Positions 37,586 to 46,800 of a DNA stretch of 64,000 nucleotides are shown piece after piece. Position 1 is the stretch's first letter, and the number at the start of each line of letters is the position of its first letter. The stretch is from Agrobacterium sp. RAC06. GTDB lineage: Bacteria; Pseudomonadota; Alphaproteobacteria; Rhizobiales; Rhizobiaceae. The stretch covers positions 1,116,001 through 1,180,000 of the forward strand of contig NZ_CP016499.1 in the NCBI RefSeq assembly GCF_001713475.1. The letters are read 5' to 3'. Below the pieces are notes generated by a model that ran no database searches, had not been told where the DNA came from, and saw only the letters and a list, made by a program, of their open reading frames with translations. A program made the position numbers and the translations under genes.

Positions 37586-38017
37586 TCAGAGCCCGAGCCT
37601 GGGGATTTCGATCGCCGGGCAGCGGTCCATGACCACGCGGATGCCAGCCTCTTCGGCCGGCTTGACGGCTTCATCGTCGCGGACCGTAAGCTGACCCCAG
37701 ATGACCTTGGGCCGGTTCGGCAAGGCAAGCGTTTCTGCGACCACCTCGCCCAGGTATTCCGGTGCCCGAAAGACGTCGACCATATCGATCGGTTCAGCAA
37801 TGTCAGACATTGTGGCGTAGACGGTCTGGCCGAGAATTTCCTTGCCAGCCTGGCCCGGATTGATCGGATACACCGTGTAGCCCTTCGACAGAAGGAAACG
37901 CATGACGCCGAAGCTCGGTCGATCCGGCTTTGGAGACGCGCCGAGCAACGCGATCGTTCGAACGCTTCCGAGGATGTCCCGCAGGTCATCCGCGCTGTAG
38001 TGATCGTGATCGGCCAT
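37586..38017 (-). CDS. CoA-binding domain protein (YccU-like)
   Basis: 143 residues forming a single Rossmann-like CoA_binding domain (RTIALLGASPKPDRPSFGVM, then YPINPGQAGKEILGQTVYAT). The order of motifs matches stand-alone YccU-type proteins, whose role is unclear. A paralogue lies at 38490-38954. Confidence 0.88.
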   Translation of the reverse strand: MADHDHYSADDLRDILGSVRTIALLGASPKPDRPSFGVMRFLLSKGYTVYPINPGQAGKEILGQTVYATMSDIAEPIDMVDVFRAPEYLGEVVAETLALPNRPKVIWGQLTVRDDEAVKPAEEAGIRVVMDRCPAIEIPRLGL

Positions 38018-38130
38018 GTCTGTCTCCTCATCTCGCTAGATCAGGATTAAATGGTGTGGCCGCCGTCGACAACAAGGCGGAACCGCCCTGCCCGGCCACA
38101 CGTTGATCTGCCGTCTCAAGGAGGACCGCC

Positions 38131-38475
38131 ATGCGCCCGACACAGCTTGCCATCACAACCATCGCAGCCCTGCTGCTTGCCCAGCCGGCACTCGCAATTT
38201 CGCGCTACAACTCCACGGCGCTCACCTGCGACCAGGTCCGGCAGCGCGTCTTGAACGAAGGCGCGGTCATTCTGCGCTACCCGTCGACGCGCGTGAAAGG
38301 CATGACGCTCTACGACCGCTATGTCACACGCAGCGCCATGTGCGATCCGCATGAATATGCCGAGCGCGCCTATGTGCCGACGCGCGATGCCGCCTGGTGC
38401 CCGGTGCTCAACTGCCAGGACTACGATCCGGAGACGCGTCGATTCGGGTTTGGAAAACCGATCATCCGCTTCTGA
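38131..38475 (+). CDS. Small exported protein of unknown function
   Basis: 114 residues with a signal peptide (MRPTQLAITTIAALLLAQPALA). The mature part has four Cys (LTCDQ, AMCDP, AWCP, LNCQ), an even number suitable for two disulfides in the periplasm. CAAGGAGG precedes the ATG. It lies between the two CoA-binding paralogues but on the other strand. No family recognised. Confidence 0.8.
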   Translation: MRPTQLAITTIAALLLAQPALAISRYNSTALTCDQVRQRVLNEGAVILRYPSTRVKGMTLYDRYVTRSAMCDPHEYAERAYVPTRDAAWCPVLNCQDYDPETRRFGFGKPIIRF

Positions 38476-38489
38476 ATCGCCTGAGCGTA

Positions 38490-38954
38490 TTAGGCTGCAT
38501 GACCTTGCGCCGAGCCCGGATGCAGCCGCTCATAGACAAGCGGGTATTCGGACACCAGCGCGCGGTTCATGACCATGCTGATGCCTGCTGCCTCTGCCTT
38601 TTCGGCCGCCGCATCATCCCGGATCCCGAGCTGACACCAGATCGCGAAGGGCCGGGGCGACATTGCCAGGACCTCGTCGACGATGCCCGGCAGGCATTCC
38701 GTGCGGCGGAAGACATCGACGAGATGAACCGGTTCCGGAATCTCCGCCAGCGATCCGTAGACCTGCTGCCCGAGGATGCGCTCGCCGCGATGCAGCGGAT
38801 TGACGGGGAAGACGTGATAGCCCTTGCCAAGCAGAAAGCCGGAGATCCAGTGACTGGGGCGCTTGTCATCCGGCGAGGCGCCGACGACGGCCACGTTCTT
38901 GGCCGTCGCAAGGATATCGGCAAGGTAGCTGTTGAGGTAGGTGTCGTGGTTCAT
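38490..38954 (-). CDS. CoA-binding domain protein (YccU-like), second copy
   Basis: 154 residues related along its whole length to the gene at 37586-38017 (shared pattern: NPxxxGxxILGQxVY, VDVFR, WxQLxxRDD, MxR). The C terminus ends in a longer ALVSEYPLVYERLHPG tail. Both probably bind CoA or a related nucleotide; the reason for two copies is unknown. The ribosome site is GGGAGGAACGTCC. Confidence 0.88.
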   Translation of the reverse strand: MNHDTYLNSYLADILATAKNVAVVGASPDDKRPSHWISGFLLGKGYHVFPVNPLHRGERILGQQVYGSLAEIPEPVHLVDVFRRTECLPGIVDEVLAMSPRPFAIWCQLGIRDDAAAEKAEAAGISMVMNRALVSEYPLVYERLHPGSAQGHAA

Positions 38955-39068
38955 GGACGTTCCTCCCGGCCCGCAAAGGCCCTTGGTTTACCCGTCCATC
39001 TTGTCCCAATCTCACTCTAGCGCGGACCGCTTAACGAGCGCGTATGCATATCGATCAAATGCAAGCGA

Positions 39069-39500
39069 TCATTCCGGAAGGATGACATGTCCGTGTTCAT
39101 CCTGCGGGAAGAACGGGTTGAAGGCGATCTCCCACAAATGACCATCGGGATCGGCGACGTAACCGGAGTAACCACCCCAAAAGACTTTCTCCGGCGACTT
39201 GACCAGCCTTGCCCCGCAGGACACGGCAAACTTCACGACGGCATCGACGCCGATCTCGCTCGAGACGTTGTAGGCGAGCGCGATGCCGGAAAAGCCCGGG
39301 GGCGTGTCTTCGACATGCGCATCTTCCGCCAGGCTGGCGCGCGAAAACAGACCAAGGGCCGTGCCCTTCAGCTGGATGAAGGTCACCTGGTCGTTGGACG
39401 CGGCGGATTTAGTCCAGCCCAACCTCGCATAAAACTCGGTGCTGCGAGCGATGTCGGCGACGCCGAGCGTGATGAGCGAAATTCGGCGTTCGAGCGACAT
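39069..39500 (-). CDS. VOC-family (glyoxalase/bleomycin-resistance fold) protein
   Basis: 143 residues with the two beta-alpha-beta-beta-beta units of the VOC fold: ITLGVADIARSTEFYARLGW at the start and GYVADPDGHLWEIAFNP at the end, the latter with a typical metal-ligand Glu. Substrate unknown; may be an enzyme or binding protein. Confidence 0.88.
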   Translation of the reverse strand: MSLERRISLITLGVADIARSTEFYARLGWTKSAASNDQVTFIQLKGTALGLFSRASLAEDAHVEDTPPGFSGIALAYNVSSEIGVDAVVKFAVSCGARLVKSPEKVFWGGYSGYVADPDGHLWEIAFNPFFPQDEHGHVILPE

Positions 39501-39775
39501 GGCGATCTCCGTTGACGACCCCAGCCGGTACGTTCGGTTTATGTTTTCATTATGTTCATGCGCATATTAGCAAAATCATGGGTTGCGCTGGACAATTATG
39601 ACACGTCTGTTCCATTTGCTTGCTTCGCTGGAATGCGGAATTCCGCCTTTTCCGGCCGATTAGCGCGGTCATGGAGTCTGATGCCGACAGCGATCGACAT
39701 GCGGTAAAATAACACCACACCATCAAGTCATTGTTTTACCTTCGGTTTCTCCGAACCCGCCGAGCTGCCGCGATC

Positions 39776-39804
39776 TTGACCTCCAGCGGCACTCCCTCTA
39801 TACC
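39776..39804 (+). promoter_or_regulatory. Putative sigma-70 promoter of rplM-rpsI
   Basis: TTGACC (39776-39781) and TATACC (39799-39804) with an ideal 17-base spacer, about 130 bases before rplM. The rest of the 431-base gap after the VOC gene (39501-39775) shows no gene; it is AT-richer and should contain the minus-strand VOC promoter. Confidence 0.65.
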
Positions 39805-39816
39805 CCTCCTCGGAAT

Positions 39817-39844
39817 GCGGCCCTTCGGGACCGCCTTCTTTTTT
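39817..39844 (+). terminator. Terminator-like hairpin at the start of the rplM leader
   Basis: GCGGCCC-TTCG-GGACCGC (one mismatch) is followed by CTTCTTTTTT. It begins only a few bases after the expected transcription start from the promoter at 39776-39804, leaving about 90 bases of leader before rplM. It could be an attenuator, a 5' stabilising hairpin, or the end of an unrecognised short transcript. Confidence 0.55.
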
Positions 39845-39931
39845 GCGTCGAAAACGGCGCGAAACAAGCAACAAGAAACGCCTGTCGCTCCCACAATTGG
39901 GAAACACAGGATCACACTGAAAGAGACCTCA

Positions 39932-40396
39932 ATGTCTACCTTCGTTCAGAAGCCTGCAGAGGTGGAGAAGAAGTGGATCCTCATCGACGCCGAAGGGCTC
40001 GTTGTCGGCCGCCTCGCCACCATCATCGCCATGCACCTGCGTGGCAAGCACAAGGCCACCTACACCCCCCATGTTGACGACGGCGACAACGTCATCGTCA
40101 TCAATGCCGAAAAGGTCGTCTTCACCGGCAAGAAGTATGCCGACAAGAAGTACTACTGGCACACCGGTTATCCGGGCGGCATCAAGGAGCGTACGGCTCG
40201 CCAGATCATCGAAGGCCGCTTCCCGGAGCGCGTTCTCGAGAAGGCCGTCGAGCGCATGATCCCGCGTGGCCCGCTCGGTCGTCGCCAGATGAAGAACCTG
40301 CGCGTCTATCCTGGCACGAACCACCCGCATGAAGCTCAGCAGCCCGTCGCTCTCGACGTTGCCAAGCTGAACGCCAAGAACACAAGGAGCGCCTAA
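39932..40396 (+). CDS. rplM: 50S ribosomal protein L13
   Basis: 154 residues, the normal length in rhizobia, assembling early on 23S r[23 protein letters not shown] opens the family core and [17 protein letters not shown] closes it. Start at 39932 ([15 protein letters not shown]) is set by homologues; the open frame upstream is not coding. rpsI follows after two bases, the universal rplM-rpsI pair. Confidence 0.98.
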   Translation: MSTFVQKPAEVEKKWILIDAEGLVVGRLATIIAMHLRGKHKATYTPHVDDGDNVIVINAEKVVFTGKKYADKKYYWHTGYPGGIKERTARQIIEGRFPERVLEKAVERMIPRGPLGRRQMKNLRVYPGTNHPHEAQQPVALDVAKLNAKNTRSA

Positions 40397-40398
40397 GT

Positions 40399-40863
40399 AT
40401 GGCCGATCTTTCTTCCCTGAAGGACCTTGCCCCGGCACAGGACGCAGCTCCGGCTCACGTCCGCAAGGTCGACTCGCTGGGTCGCTCCTACGCCACCGGC
40501 AAGCGTAAGAACGCCGTTGCCCGCGTATGGGTCAAGCCGGGCACCGGCAAGATCACCATCAACGGCCGCGAGTTCTCCACCTACTTCGCACGCCCGGTCC
40601 TGCAGATGATCCTGCAGCAGCCGATCGTCGCAGTGGCCCGTGACGGCCAGTTCGACATCATCGCGACTGTCGCCGGCGGCGGCCTCTCCGGTCAGGCCGG
40701 TGCCGTTCGTCACGGTCTCTCGAAGGCCCTCACCTACTTCGAACCGGGCCTGCGTCCGGTCCTGAAGAAGGGTGGCTTCCTGACCCGCGACAGCCGCGTC
40801 GTCGAGCGTAAGAAGTACGGCAAGGCGAAGGCCCGTCGTTCGTTCCAGTTCTCCAAGCGTTAA
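40399..40863 (+). CDS. rpsI: 30S ribosomal protein S9
   Basis: 154 residues. The signature [19 protein letters not shown] and the basic C-terminal tail ending RRSFQFSKR, which reaches the P-site tRNA, are intact. A short N-terminal extension rich in Ala/Pro, usual in alphaproteobacteria, precedes the conserved [14 protein letters not shown]. Confidence 0.98.
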   Translation: MADLSSLKDLAPAQDAAPAHVRKVDSLGRSYATGKRKNAVARVWVKPGTGKITINGREFSTYFARPVLQMILQQPIVAVARDGQFDIIATVAGGGLSGQAGAVRHGLSKALTYFEPGLRPVLKKGGFLTRDSRVVERKKYGKAKARRSFQFSKR

Positions 40864-40889
40864 TCGCTGGACAACCGGAAACGGAAATC

Positions 40890-40918
40890 AAGGCGGGGCT
40901 TCGGCTCCGCCTTTTTTC
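40890..40918 (+). terminator. Intrinsic terminator of rplM-rpsI
   Basis: AAGGCGGGGC-TTCG-GCTCCGCCTT (one G-T pair) followed by TTTT, 27 bases after the rpsI stop. Confidence 0.93.
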
Positions 40919-41015
40919 GTTCGCCTCGACCCGCGCAGCTGCTGCCGGCGATCGAGGCTTGACCGAGCAAGTCGACCAACTAACTTGATCAAATTTTCAG
41001 AGGGAGAAGAGCATC

Positions 41016-41969
41016 ATGGCCAGCAAATCGATCGACAACGCGTTTACCGCAAAGACCCTGCGCGGTGCAGCGACCGATCCGACCTATGCGGGCGCGCTCT
41101 CCTTCATGCGCCGCAAGTATTCCAAGGACCTCACCGACGTCGATGCGGTCGTGCTCGGCATCCCTTTCGATGCCGCCGTCTCCAACCGGCCCGGCGCCCG
41201 TTTCGGGCCACAGGCAATCCGGCGCGCCTCGGCGATCTTCGACAATGATCCGCAATATCCCTTTGCGCGCGATCTCTTCGAGCAGATGGCCGTCATCGAT
41301 TACGGCGACGTGCTTCTGGACTACGGCAATCATCAGAAGACCCCTGCCCTGATCGAGGACCAGGCGTCCGAGATCATCGCTTCGGGCGCCTACCTGCTTG
41401 GCCTTGGCGGCGACCACTTCGTCACCTGGCCACTTCTGAAAGCCCATGCCGCCAAACACGGACCGCTGGCGCTCGTGCATTTCGATGCCCATCAGGACAC
41501 CTGGGACGATGACGGCCAGCGGATCGACCATGGTTCCTTCGTCTGCCGGGCCGTGCGCGAAGGCGTGATCGATCCGACGAAATCGATCCAGATCGGCATC
41601 CGCACGGAAGCGCCGGAGGATTTCGGCATCCGGATCATTCCAGGCTACGAGGTCGAGGACATGGGCGCGCAGGCCATCGCCGACGCGATCCTCTCGCATG
41701 TTGGCACGGCTCCGACCTATATGACCTTCGACATCGACTGCCTCGACCCGGCCTATGCTCCGGGCACGGGGACACCGGTCGCCGGCGGCCCCTCCTCCGC
41801 CAAGATGCTGTCGGTCCTGCGCAAGCTCGGGGCCCTCGACGTCCGGGGCTCCGACATCGTCGAGGTGGCGCCGGCCTATGACCATGCCGACATCACCGCA
41901 ATTGCCGGTGCCACGGTTGCAATGTATATGCTGGGCCTGCGCGCCGAGAAACTCGCGACACGCGCCTGA
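41016..41969 (+). CDS. speB: Agmatinase (ureohydrolase family)
   Basis: 317 residues. The binuclear manganese site is complete: GLGGDHF, HFDAHQDTWD and FDIDCLDPAYAPGTGTP. The last motif and the overall length fit agmatinase (agmatine to putrescine and urea), though related guanidino-substrate hydrolases share these motifs. GGGAGAAG lies upstream. argC follows 68 bases later in the same direction. Confidence 0.85.
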   Translation: MASKSIDNAFTAKTLRGAATDPTYAGALSFMRRKYSKDLTDVDAVVLGIPFDAAVSNRPGARFGPQAIRRASAIFDNDPQYPFARDLFEQMAVIDYGDVLLDYGNHQKTPALIEDQASEIIASGAYLLGLGGDHFVTWPLLKAHAAKHGPLALVHFDAHQDTWDDDGQRIDHGSFVCRAVREGVIDPTKSIQIGIRTEAPEDFGIRIIPGYEVEDMGAQAIADAILSHVGTAPTYMTFDIDCLDPAYAPGTGTPVAGGPSSAKMLSVLRKLGALDVRGSDIVEVAPAYDHADITAIAGATVAMYMLGLRAEKLATRA

Positions 41970-42037
41970 CACATTGATTCAACACACTCACAATCAGATT
42001 CCGCATTCTCATCCAAACCTCTGACAGGATTAGACAA

Positions 42038-42970
42038 ATGGCAGCGAAGATCTTCATCGACGGCGAACACGGCACAACGGGCCTGCAGATCCGCACGCGC
42101 CTGGCCGACCGCCGCGATCTGGAGCTGCTGTCGATCCCCGAAGCGGAGCGGCGGAACGAGAAGATGCGTGAGGACATGCTGAACAGCGCCGACATCGCCA
42201 TCCTCTGCCTGCCCGACGATGCGTCGAAGCAGGCCTATGAGATGACGGCAGCGAATAACAATGTCCGTTTGCTGGATGCCTCAACCGCATTTCGGGTGCA
42301 TCCCGATTGGGCCTATGGCTTTGCCGAAATGGACAAGGCGCAGAAGGCGAAGATCCAATCGGCGCGCTATGTTTCCAATCCCGGCTGCTATCCGACCGGT
42401 GCGATCGGCCTCATCCGGCCGCTGCGCGCTGCCGGAATCCTGCCGGACGGCTATCCGATTTCTGTCAATGCCGTGTCGGGCTATACCGGCGGTGGCAAGC
42501 AGATGATTGCGCAGATGGAGGACAAGACCCATCCGGAGCATCTGGCGGCGAACAACTTCCTCTACGGCCTGACGCTCAAGCACAAGCATGTGCCGGAGAT
42601 GCAGACCCATGGCCTGCTTGACCGCGCGCCGCTGTTTGCCCCCTCCGTCGGGCGATTTGCGCAGGGCATGATCGTCCAGGTGCCGCTCTTCCTGGAGGAT
42701 CTCGCCGCAGGCACGACGGTGGAGAGCATCCATGCTGCACTCGTCGCCCATTATGCGGGCCAGGACATCGTCAGTGTGGTTCCGCTGGCGGACAGTGCCA
42801 AGCTGCCGCGCGTCGATGCAGAAGAACTGGTCGGACAGGACTCGATGAAGCTCTTCGTCTTCGGCACGCCCGGTGGTGTGCATGTGAACCTCGTGGCGCT
42901 GCTCGACAATCTCGGCAAGGGTGCGTCGGGGGCTGCCGTGCAGAACATGGATCTGATGCTGTCGGCGTGA
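42038..42970 (+). CDS. argC: N-acetyl-gamma-glutamyl-phosphate reductase (short type)
   Basis: 310-residue NADPH enzyme of arginine synthesis (third step). The active-site cysteine is in [14 protein letters not shown] (about residue 117), the N-terminal [15 protein letters not shown] is the type-2 variant of the nucleotide-binding loop, and the shorter overall length is that of the type-2 group. It lies after the agmatinase gene. Confidence 0.95.
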   Translation: MAAKIFIDGEHGTTGLQIRTRLADRRDLELLSIPEAERRNEKMREDMLNSADIAILCLPDDASKQAYEMTAANNNVRLLDASTAFRVHPDWAYGFAEMDKAQKAKIQSARYVSNPGCYPTGAIGLIRPLRAAGILPDGYPISVNAVSGYTGGGKQMIAQMEDKTHPEHLAANNFLYGLTLKHKHVPEMQTHGLLDRAPLFAPSVGRFAQGMIVQVPLFLEDLAAGTTVESIHAALVAHYAGQDIVSVVPLADSAKLPRVDAEELVGQDSMKLFVFGTPGGVHVNLVALLDNLGKGASGAAVQNMDLMLSA

Positions 42971-42981
42971 CCGGCCATCTT

Positions 42982-43004
42982 GATATCCCGCCAGGTCGGA
43001 TATC
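42982..43004 (+). terminator. Hairpin after argC
   Basis: GATATCC and GGATATC with a nine-base loop, 12 bases after the argC stop. No T-run follows; role as a terminator is tentative. Confidence 0.35.
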
Positions 43005-43115
43005 CCGGCCTCGCGGGTCGACTCGTTCACAATTGCCGAACGAAATGTCGATCATCTGCCTCATTATCGATGACTATTCTCGGTGCTAGTGTCCTTGCGA
43101 AAGCGAGGCCACACT

Positions 43116-43940
43116 ATGAGCAACCGTTTCCCCGTCTACTTCATTCCCCATGGTGGCGGCCCGTGGCCGTTCATGGAATTCCCGCGCGATACCGAAGGCA
43201 AGGCGCCCTGGGATGATCTTCGGGCCTTCCTCGAAGGCCTCGATGCGGAAATCGGGCGGCGGCCGAAGGCTGTGCTCGTGGTTTCAGGCCATTGGGAGAA
43301 GGAACCGGTGCCGACGGTGAGCACGGCTGCGAAGCCTGGCATGCTCTTCGACTATTACAATTTCCCGCCGCACACCTACGAACTCTCCTACCCTGCCCCG
43401 GGCTCGCCGGACCTTGCGGCCCGCGCGCGAGCGCTCCTGGCAGTGGCCGGGATCGAGAGCGCCGAGGATGCCACGCGCGGCTTCGATCATGGCGTCTTCA
43501 TCCCGTTCATGCTGCTCTATCCGGATGCGGATGTGCCGCTGACGATGATCTCTCTCAAGAATACGCTGGATGTTGAAAGCCATGTGGCGATCGGCGAGGC
43601 GCTGGCGCCGTTGCGTGACGAAGACGTGCTGATCATCGCTTCGGGCATGAGCTATCACAACATGCGGATGTTCCGGCAGGCGGAACCAAATCATGTTGAG
43701 CAAGCGATCCGGTTTGACGACTGGCTGACGCAAGCGGTCTCCGCACCCGACAGCGCGCGGCGTTCAGAAGTGCTTGCGACCTGGGAGCAGAACCCGGATG
43801 CCCTGGCCTGCCATGTGCCGGACCACGATCACCTCGTGCCGCTGTTCGTCGCGTCAGGTGCAGCAGGCTCCGATGCTGGGCGGCAGGTCTTCCGGGGTGT
43901 GTTCCTCGGAAAACCTTACTCCGCCTATCGCTTCGGCTGA
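43116..43940 (+). CDS. Class III extradiol dioxygenase family protein (DODA/LigB type)
   Basis: 274 residues. Likely metal-site histidines are in FIPHGGGPWP, VVSGHWEKEP, GFDHGVFIP and GMSYHNMRMF, the pattern of DOPA-4,5-dioxygenase-like proteins (YgiD group). These bind zinc or iron and open catechol rings; the physiological substrate is unknown. Start at 43116 has GCGAGG upstream. Confidence 0.9.
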   Translation: MSNRFPVYFIPHGGGPWPFMEFPRDTEGKAPWDDLRAFLEGLDAEIGRRPKAVLVVSGHWEKEPVPTVSTAAKPGMLFDYYNFPPHTYELSYPAPGSPDLAARARALLAVAGIESAEDATRGFDHGVFIPFMLLYPDADVPLTMISLKNTLDVESHVAIGEALAPLRDEDVLIIASGMSYHNMRMFRQAEPNHVEQAIRFDDWLTQAVSAPDSARRSEVLATWEQNPDALACHVPDHDHLVPLFVASGAAGSDAGRQVFRGVFLGKPYSAYRFG

Positions 43941-43946
43941 TCTGGC

Positions 43947-45050
43947 TCAGTCGCGGACTTCGACCACAACCGGCTTCGGGCGCTCGCCATAGAAGGCGCG
44001 CAGATGGGCGACGGCAAAGGCGAGCACCACCAGCGCCATGCCCTGATGGATGACACCGGCAGCCAGCGGCACCTGCATCACGAGCGTCGCGATGCCGATT
44101 ATCGCCTGGATGCTGATGAGGACGAAAAGCACCACGCTACGGCGGGCATGGGTGGTCTCGGGAGCCGCCCGCAGAGACTGGATCATATAGGCGAGTGCCG
44201 CCCCCCACAGAACATATGCGCCGATGCGATGGATGTACTGCACCGTCTTGGGGTTTTCGAAGATGTTGATCCACGCGGGCGATTGGATGAAGAGCCCCTG
44301 CGGCACCCAGGCGCCGTCCATAAGCGGCCAGGTGTTATAGGTGAACCCGGCATCGAGACCCGCGACAAGAGCGCCGAGATAGATCTGGACAAACGTCATG
44401 ATAAGCAGAACGCCCGCGAAAAGACGGCTCTTTTCCGTCGGGACAGCATCGTCCGTATGCGGGTAAAGGCTGCGATAGATCCAGACACAGCTGGCGAAGA
44501 TGAAGCAGGCCATCATCAGGTGGACGGCCAGACGATACTGGCTGACGTCAGTCCGCTCGCTGAGACCTGAGGAGACCATCCACCAGCCGATGAAGCCCTG
44601 CAGACCTCCAAGCGCGAGAAGCCCGACCAGCGGCTTGCGCAGGCTCGGCTCGATCTTGCCGCGCAGCCAGAAATAGGCGAGCGGGACGGCAAACAGCACG
44701 CCGATCAGGCGGGCGAGCAGTCGGTGTGCCCATTCCCACCAGAAGATGAACTTGAACTCGTCGAGGCTCATGCCCTTGTTGATCTGCTGATATTCCGGGA
44801 TCTGACGATAGAGTTCGAGCTCTTCTTCCCACTCTGCGGCGGTCAGCGGCGGGATGACACCATGGATAGGTTCCCACTTGGTGATCGACAGGCCCGAGTC
44901 GGTCAGGCGGGTTGCGCCGCCGACCAGCACGAGACAGAACAGCGCAAGAATCACCACGCCGAGCCAGATGCGGACCGCCTTTCGGTCAGCATCCACGCGA
45001 GCGATTTCCTTGCGCACCTGCAACTCGGTTCCGGTCAATACTGCTGTCAT
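43947..45050 (-). CDS. ctaA: Heme A synthase (CtaA/COX15)
   Basis: 367-residue membrane enzyme converting heme O to heme A for aa3-type cytochrome oxidase. About eight helices are visible; conserved stretches include [36 protein letters not shown], and [10 protein letters not shown] and GVIHQGMAL with haem-ligand His residues. Long COX15-type form. It converges on the dioxygenase gene with six bases between. Confidence 0.96.
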   Translation of the reverse strand: MTAVLTGTELQVRKEIARVDADRKAVRIWLGVVILALFCLVLVGGATRLTDSGLSITKWEPIHGVIPPLTAAEWEEELELYRQIPEYQQINKGMSLDEFKFIFWWEWAHRLLARLIGVLFAVPLAYFWLRGKIEPSLRKPLVGLLALGGLQGFIGWWMVSSGLSERTDVSQYRLAVHLMMACFIFASCVWIYRSLYPHTDDAVPTEKSRLFAGVLLIMTFVQIYLGALVAGLDAGFTYNTWPLMDGAWVPQGLFIQSPAWINIFENPKTVQYIHRIGAYVLWGAALAYMIQSLRAAPETTHARRSVVLFVLISIQAIIGIATLVMQVPLAAGVIHQGMALVVLAFAVAHLRAFYGERPKPVVVEVRD

Positions 45051-45166
45051 TCGTCAATCCTCTTTTCGACCGTTGATTTGCATCAGTCAGCCGTGCAAAA
45101 CAAGCCCGCCGGTTTGCGGCAAGCGGTCGCGTCGCGGAAGACGGCGACGTCGAGTAGGAATAAGGC

Positions 45167-45394
45167 ATGACAAGGCGCCCGAAACTGAGATCCTTCATCG
45201 GTACGATCCTGATCATCCTGATCGTGTCGGTCTATGCCCTGCTCGCGACGACGATCGCGACGGCAACGCTCGCGACCGCGCCCTGGTGGGCTCATCTGCT
45301 TTACTTCCTCCTGACCGGCCTGCTCTGGGTCATTCCGGCCATGCTCGTGATCAAGTGGATGGCCGGCCCCTTCAAGAAGAAGGACGCGGATTAA
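45167..45394 (+). CDS. DUF2842 membrane protein
   Basis: 75 residues with two transmembrane helices (about 9-33 and 40-64) and a basic end PFKKKDAD. It matches the DUF2842 family of alphaproteobacteria, of unknown function, and is divergent from ctaA, a neighbourhood seen elsewhere in rhizobia. Confidence 0.85.
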   Translation: MTRRPKLRSFIGTILIILIVSVYALLATTIATATLATAPWWAHLLYFLLTGLLWVIPAMLVIKWMAGPFKKKDAD

Positions 45395-45509
45395 CTCCGC
45401 CTTTACCCTGGCAAGGTGTCAGGCTGCCCATCTGCGAAACCGATAACCGTTTGTTGGCAGTGTCCGCTTAAGCTCCTGCGCGTCAGTGAAACCGGACAGG
45501 ATAGGGTAC

Positions 45510-46772
45510 ATGCGGGCCCAGATACGCCATGATGCGATGGCATTTGCCGAAGATCTGCCAGATGACGGCGCCACTGTCGAACGCAATCGAGCGGCCCTCG
45601 ACAGCCCCGCTGGACGGCTCTCGCTGACGGTTCATCAGCGCATGAAGCCGCTGGAACAGGTCTGGCGGCAGCTCGAGGCCGATCCGTGGAACTCCCTGCA
45701 TCATGGCTATGACTGGTGCCGCGCCTGGGTCGAGACCCATGGCCATACGCTTGCCATCGTCGAAGGACGCCTGAACGACGAGACCGCCTTCCTGCTGCCG
45801 CTCGAAATCGAACGGCACTATCTCGTGCGCAATGCCCGCTTCATCGGCTCCGCCTTCACAAACTTCAACAGCGGCCTGTTCAGCGCCCGCTTCCGATCGG
45901 TAGCATCGACGCTTCCCAGCCACTCGCTCGAAACACTGCTGGTCGAAGCGTTGCGTGACCACGCCGACCTGCTCAGCTTGACGAACATCCCCTTCAACTG
46001 GCGGGGCGAGCGGCACCCGCTTTCGGCTCTGCCGCATATTCGCAACCAGAACGCATCCTTCCAGCTGCCGCTGTGTGCGACCATGGAAGAGACGATTGCG
46101 CCGCTGAATGCCAAGAGCCGCCGCAAGAAGTATCGCGCACAGATCCGCAAGCTGGAAGCCGCAGGCGGATTCGAGCATATCCGCCCGACCAAGCTTGCCG
46201 AGCAGCAAGCCCTGCTCGAACGCTTCTTTCAGCAGAAGGCCGCCCGGTTTGCCTCAGGCGGCTTGCCGAACGTCTTCCAGCCTGCGGAGACGCAGGCCTT
46301 CTTTCGGATGCTCCTCGAAGTGGATCGCGGCGGAAGCGACGTGCCGCTCGAACTGCATGCCGTTCGCCTGAAGGGCGAGCATGACGGCAAGATCGCCGCC
46401 ATCACCGGTCTCTCGCGCAAGGGCGACCACGTCATCTGTCAGTTCGGCTCAATCGACGACAGTCTGATGGCGGAGGCCAGCCCCGGCGAACTCCTGTTCT
46501 GGTTGGTCATCGAGCGCAGCGCCCTGAACGGTGCCGCCCTGTTCGACTTCGGCATTGGCGATCAGGACTACAAGCGTCGCTGGTGCTCCGTGCAAACCGT
46601 GCACCATGATGTGTTGCTGCCTCTGCGCCCTGCAGGTCACCTCGCGGCGATGACGCATCGCAGCCTCACCCGGACGAAAACCTTCATCAAGGGCAATCCG
46701 CATCTCTACACGCTCATCCAAAGGATGCGAGCCCAGAGCACGGCTGCGCCGACTGCCAAACCAGAGGATTGA
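45510..46772 (+). CDS. BioF2/CelD-like GNAT-fold acetyltransferase of polysaccharide cluster
   Basis: 420 residues. The second half shows the Acetyltransf_6 (BcsL/CelD-type) pattern: LNAKSRRKKYRAQIRKLEAA, FAAS-like FFQQKAARFA, and ELLFWLVIERSALNGAALFDFGIGDQDYKRRW, the usual end of the GNAT core. Probably acetylates sugars of the polysaccharide made by the neighbouring genes (inference). ATG at 45510 has AGGATAGGG before it; a GTG at 45486 is possible. Confidence 0.85.
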   Translation: MRAQIRHDAMAFAEDLPDDGATVERNRAALDSPAGRLSLTVHQRMKPLEQVWRQLEADPWNSLHHGYDWCRAWVETHGHTLAIVEGRLNDETAFLLPLEIERHYLVRNARFIGSAFTNFNSGLFSARFRSVASTLPSHSLETLLVEALRDHADLLSLTNIPFNWRGERHPLSALPHIRNQNASFQLPLCATMEETIAPLNAKSRRKKYRAQIRKLEAAGGFEHIRPTKLAEQQALLERFFQQKAARFASGGLPNVFQPAETQAFFRMLLEVDRGGSDVPLELHAVRLKGEHDGKIAAITGLSRKGDHVICQFGSIDDSLMAEASPGELLFWLVIERSALNGAALFDFGIGDQDYKRRWCSVQTVHHDVLLPLRPAGHLAAMTHRSLTRTKTFIKGNPHLYTLIQRMRAQSTAAPTAKPED

Positions 46773-46773
46773 G

Positions 46774-46793
46774 CGTTCCCGGCCCAGGGAACG
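46774..46793. terminator. Hairpin between convergent genes
   Basis: CGTTCCC and GGGAACG with a six-base loop fill the 28-base gap between the acetyltransferase and the co-polymerase genes. No T-run; likely a shared weak terminator. Confidence 0.45.
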
Positions 46794-46800
46794 GCCGATA

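Noticed and set aside
39731..39931. N-terminal extension of rplM by 67 residues
   Set aside because: L13 is 154 residues in rhizobia, starting [15 protein letters not shown]; the extension would begin with TTG upstream of the likely promoter and is not translated plausibly.
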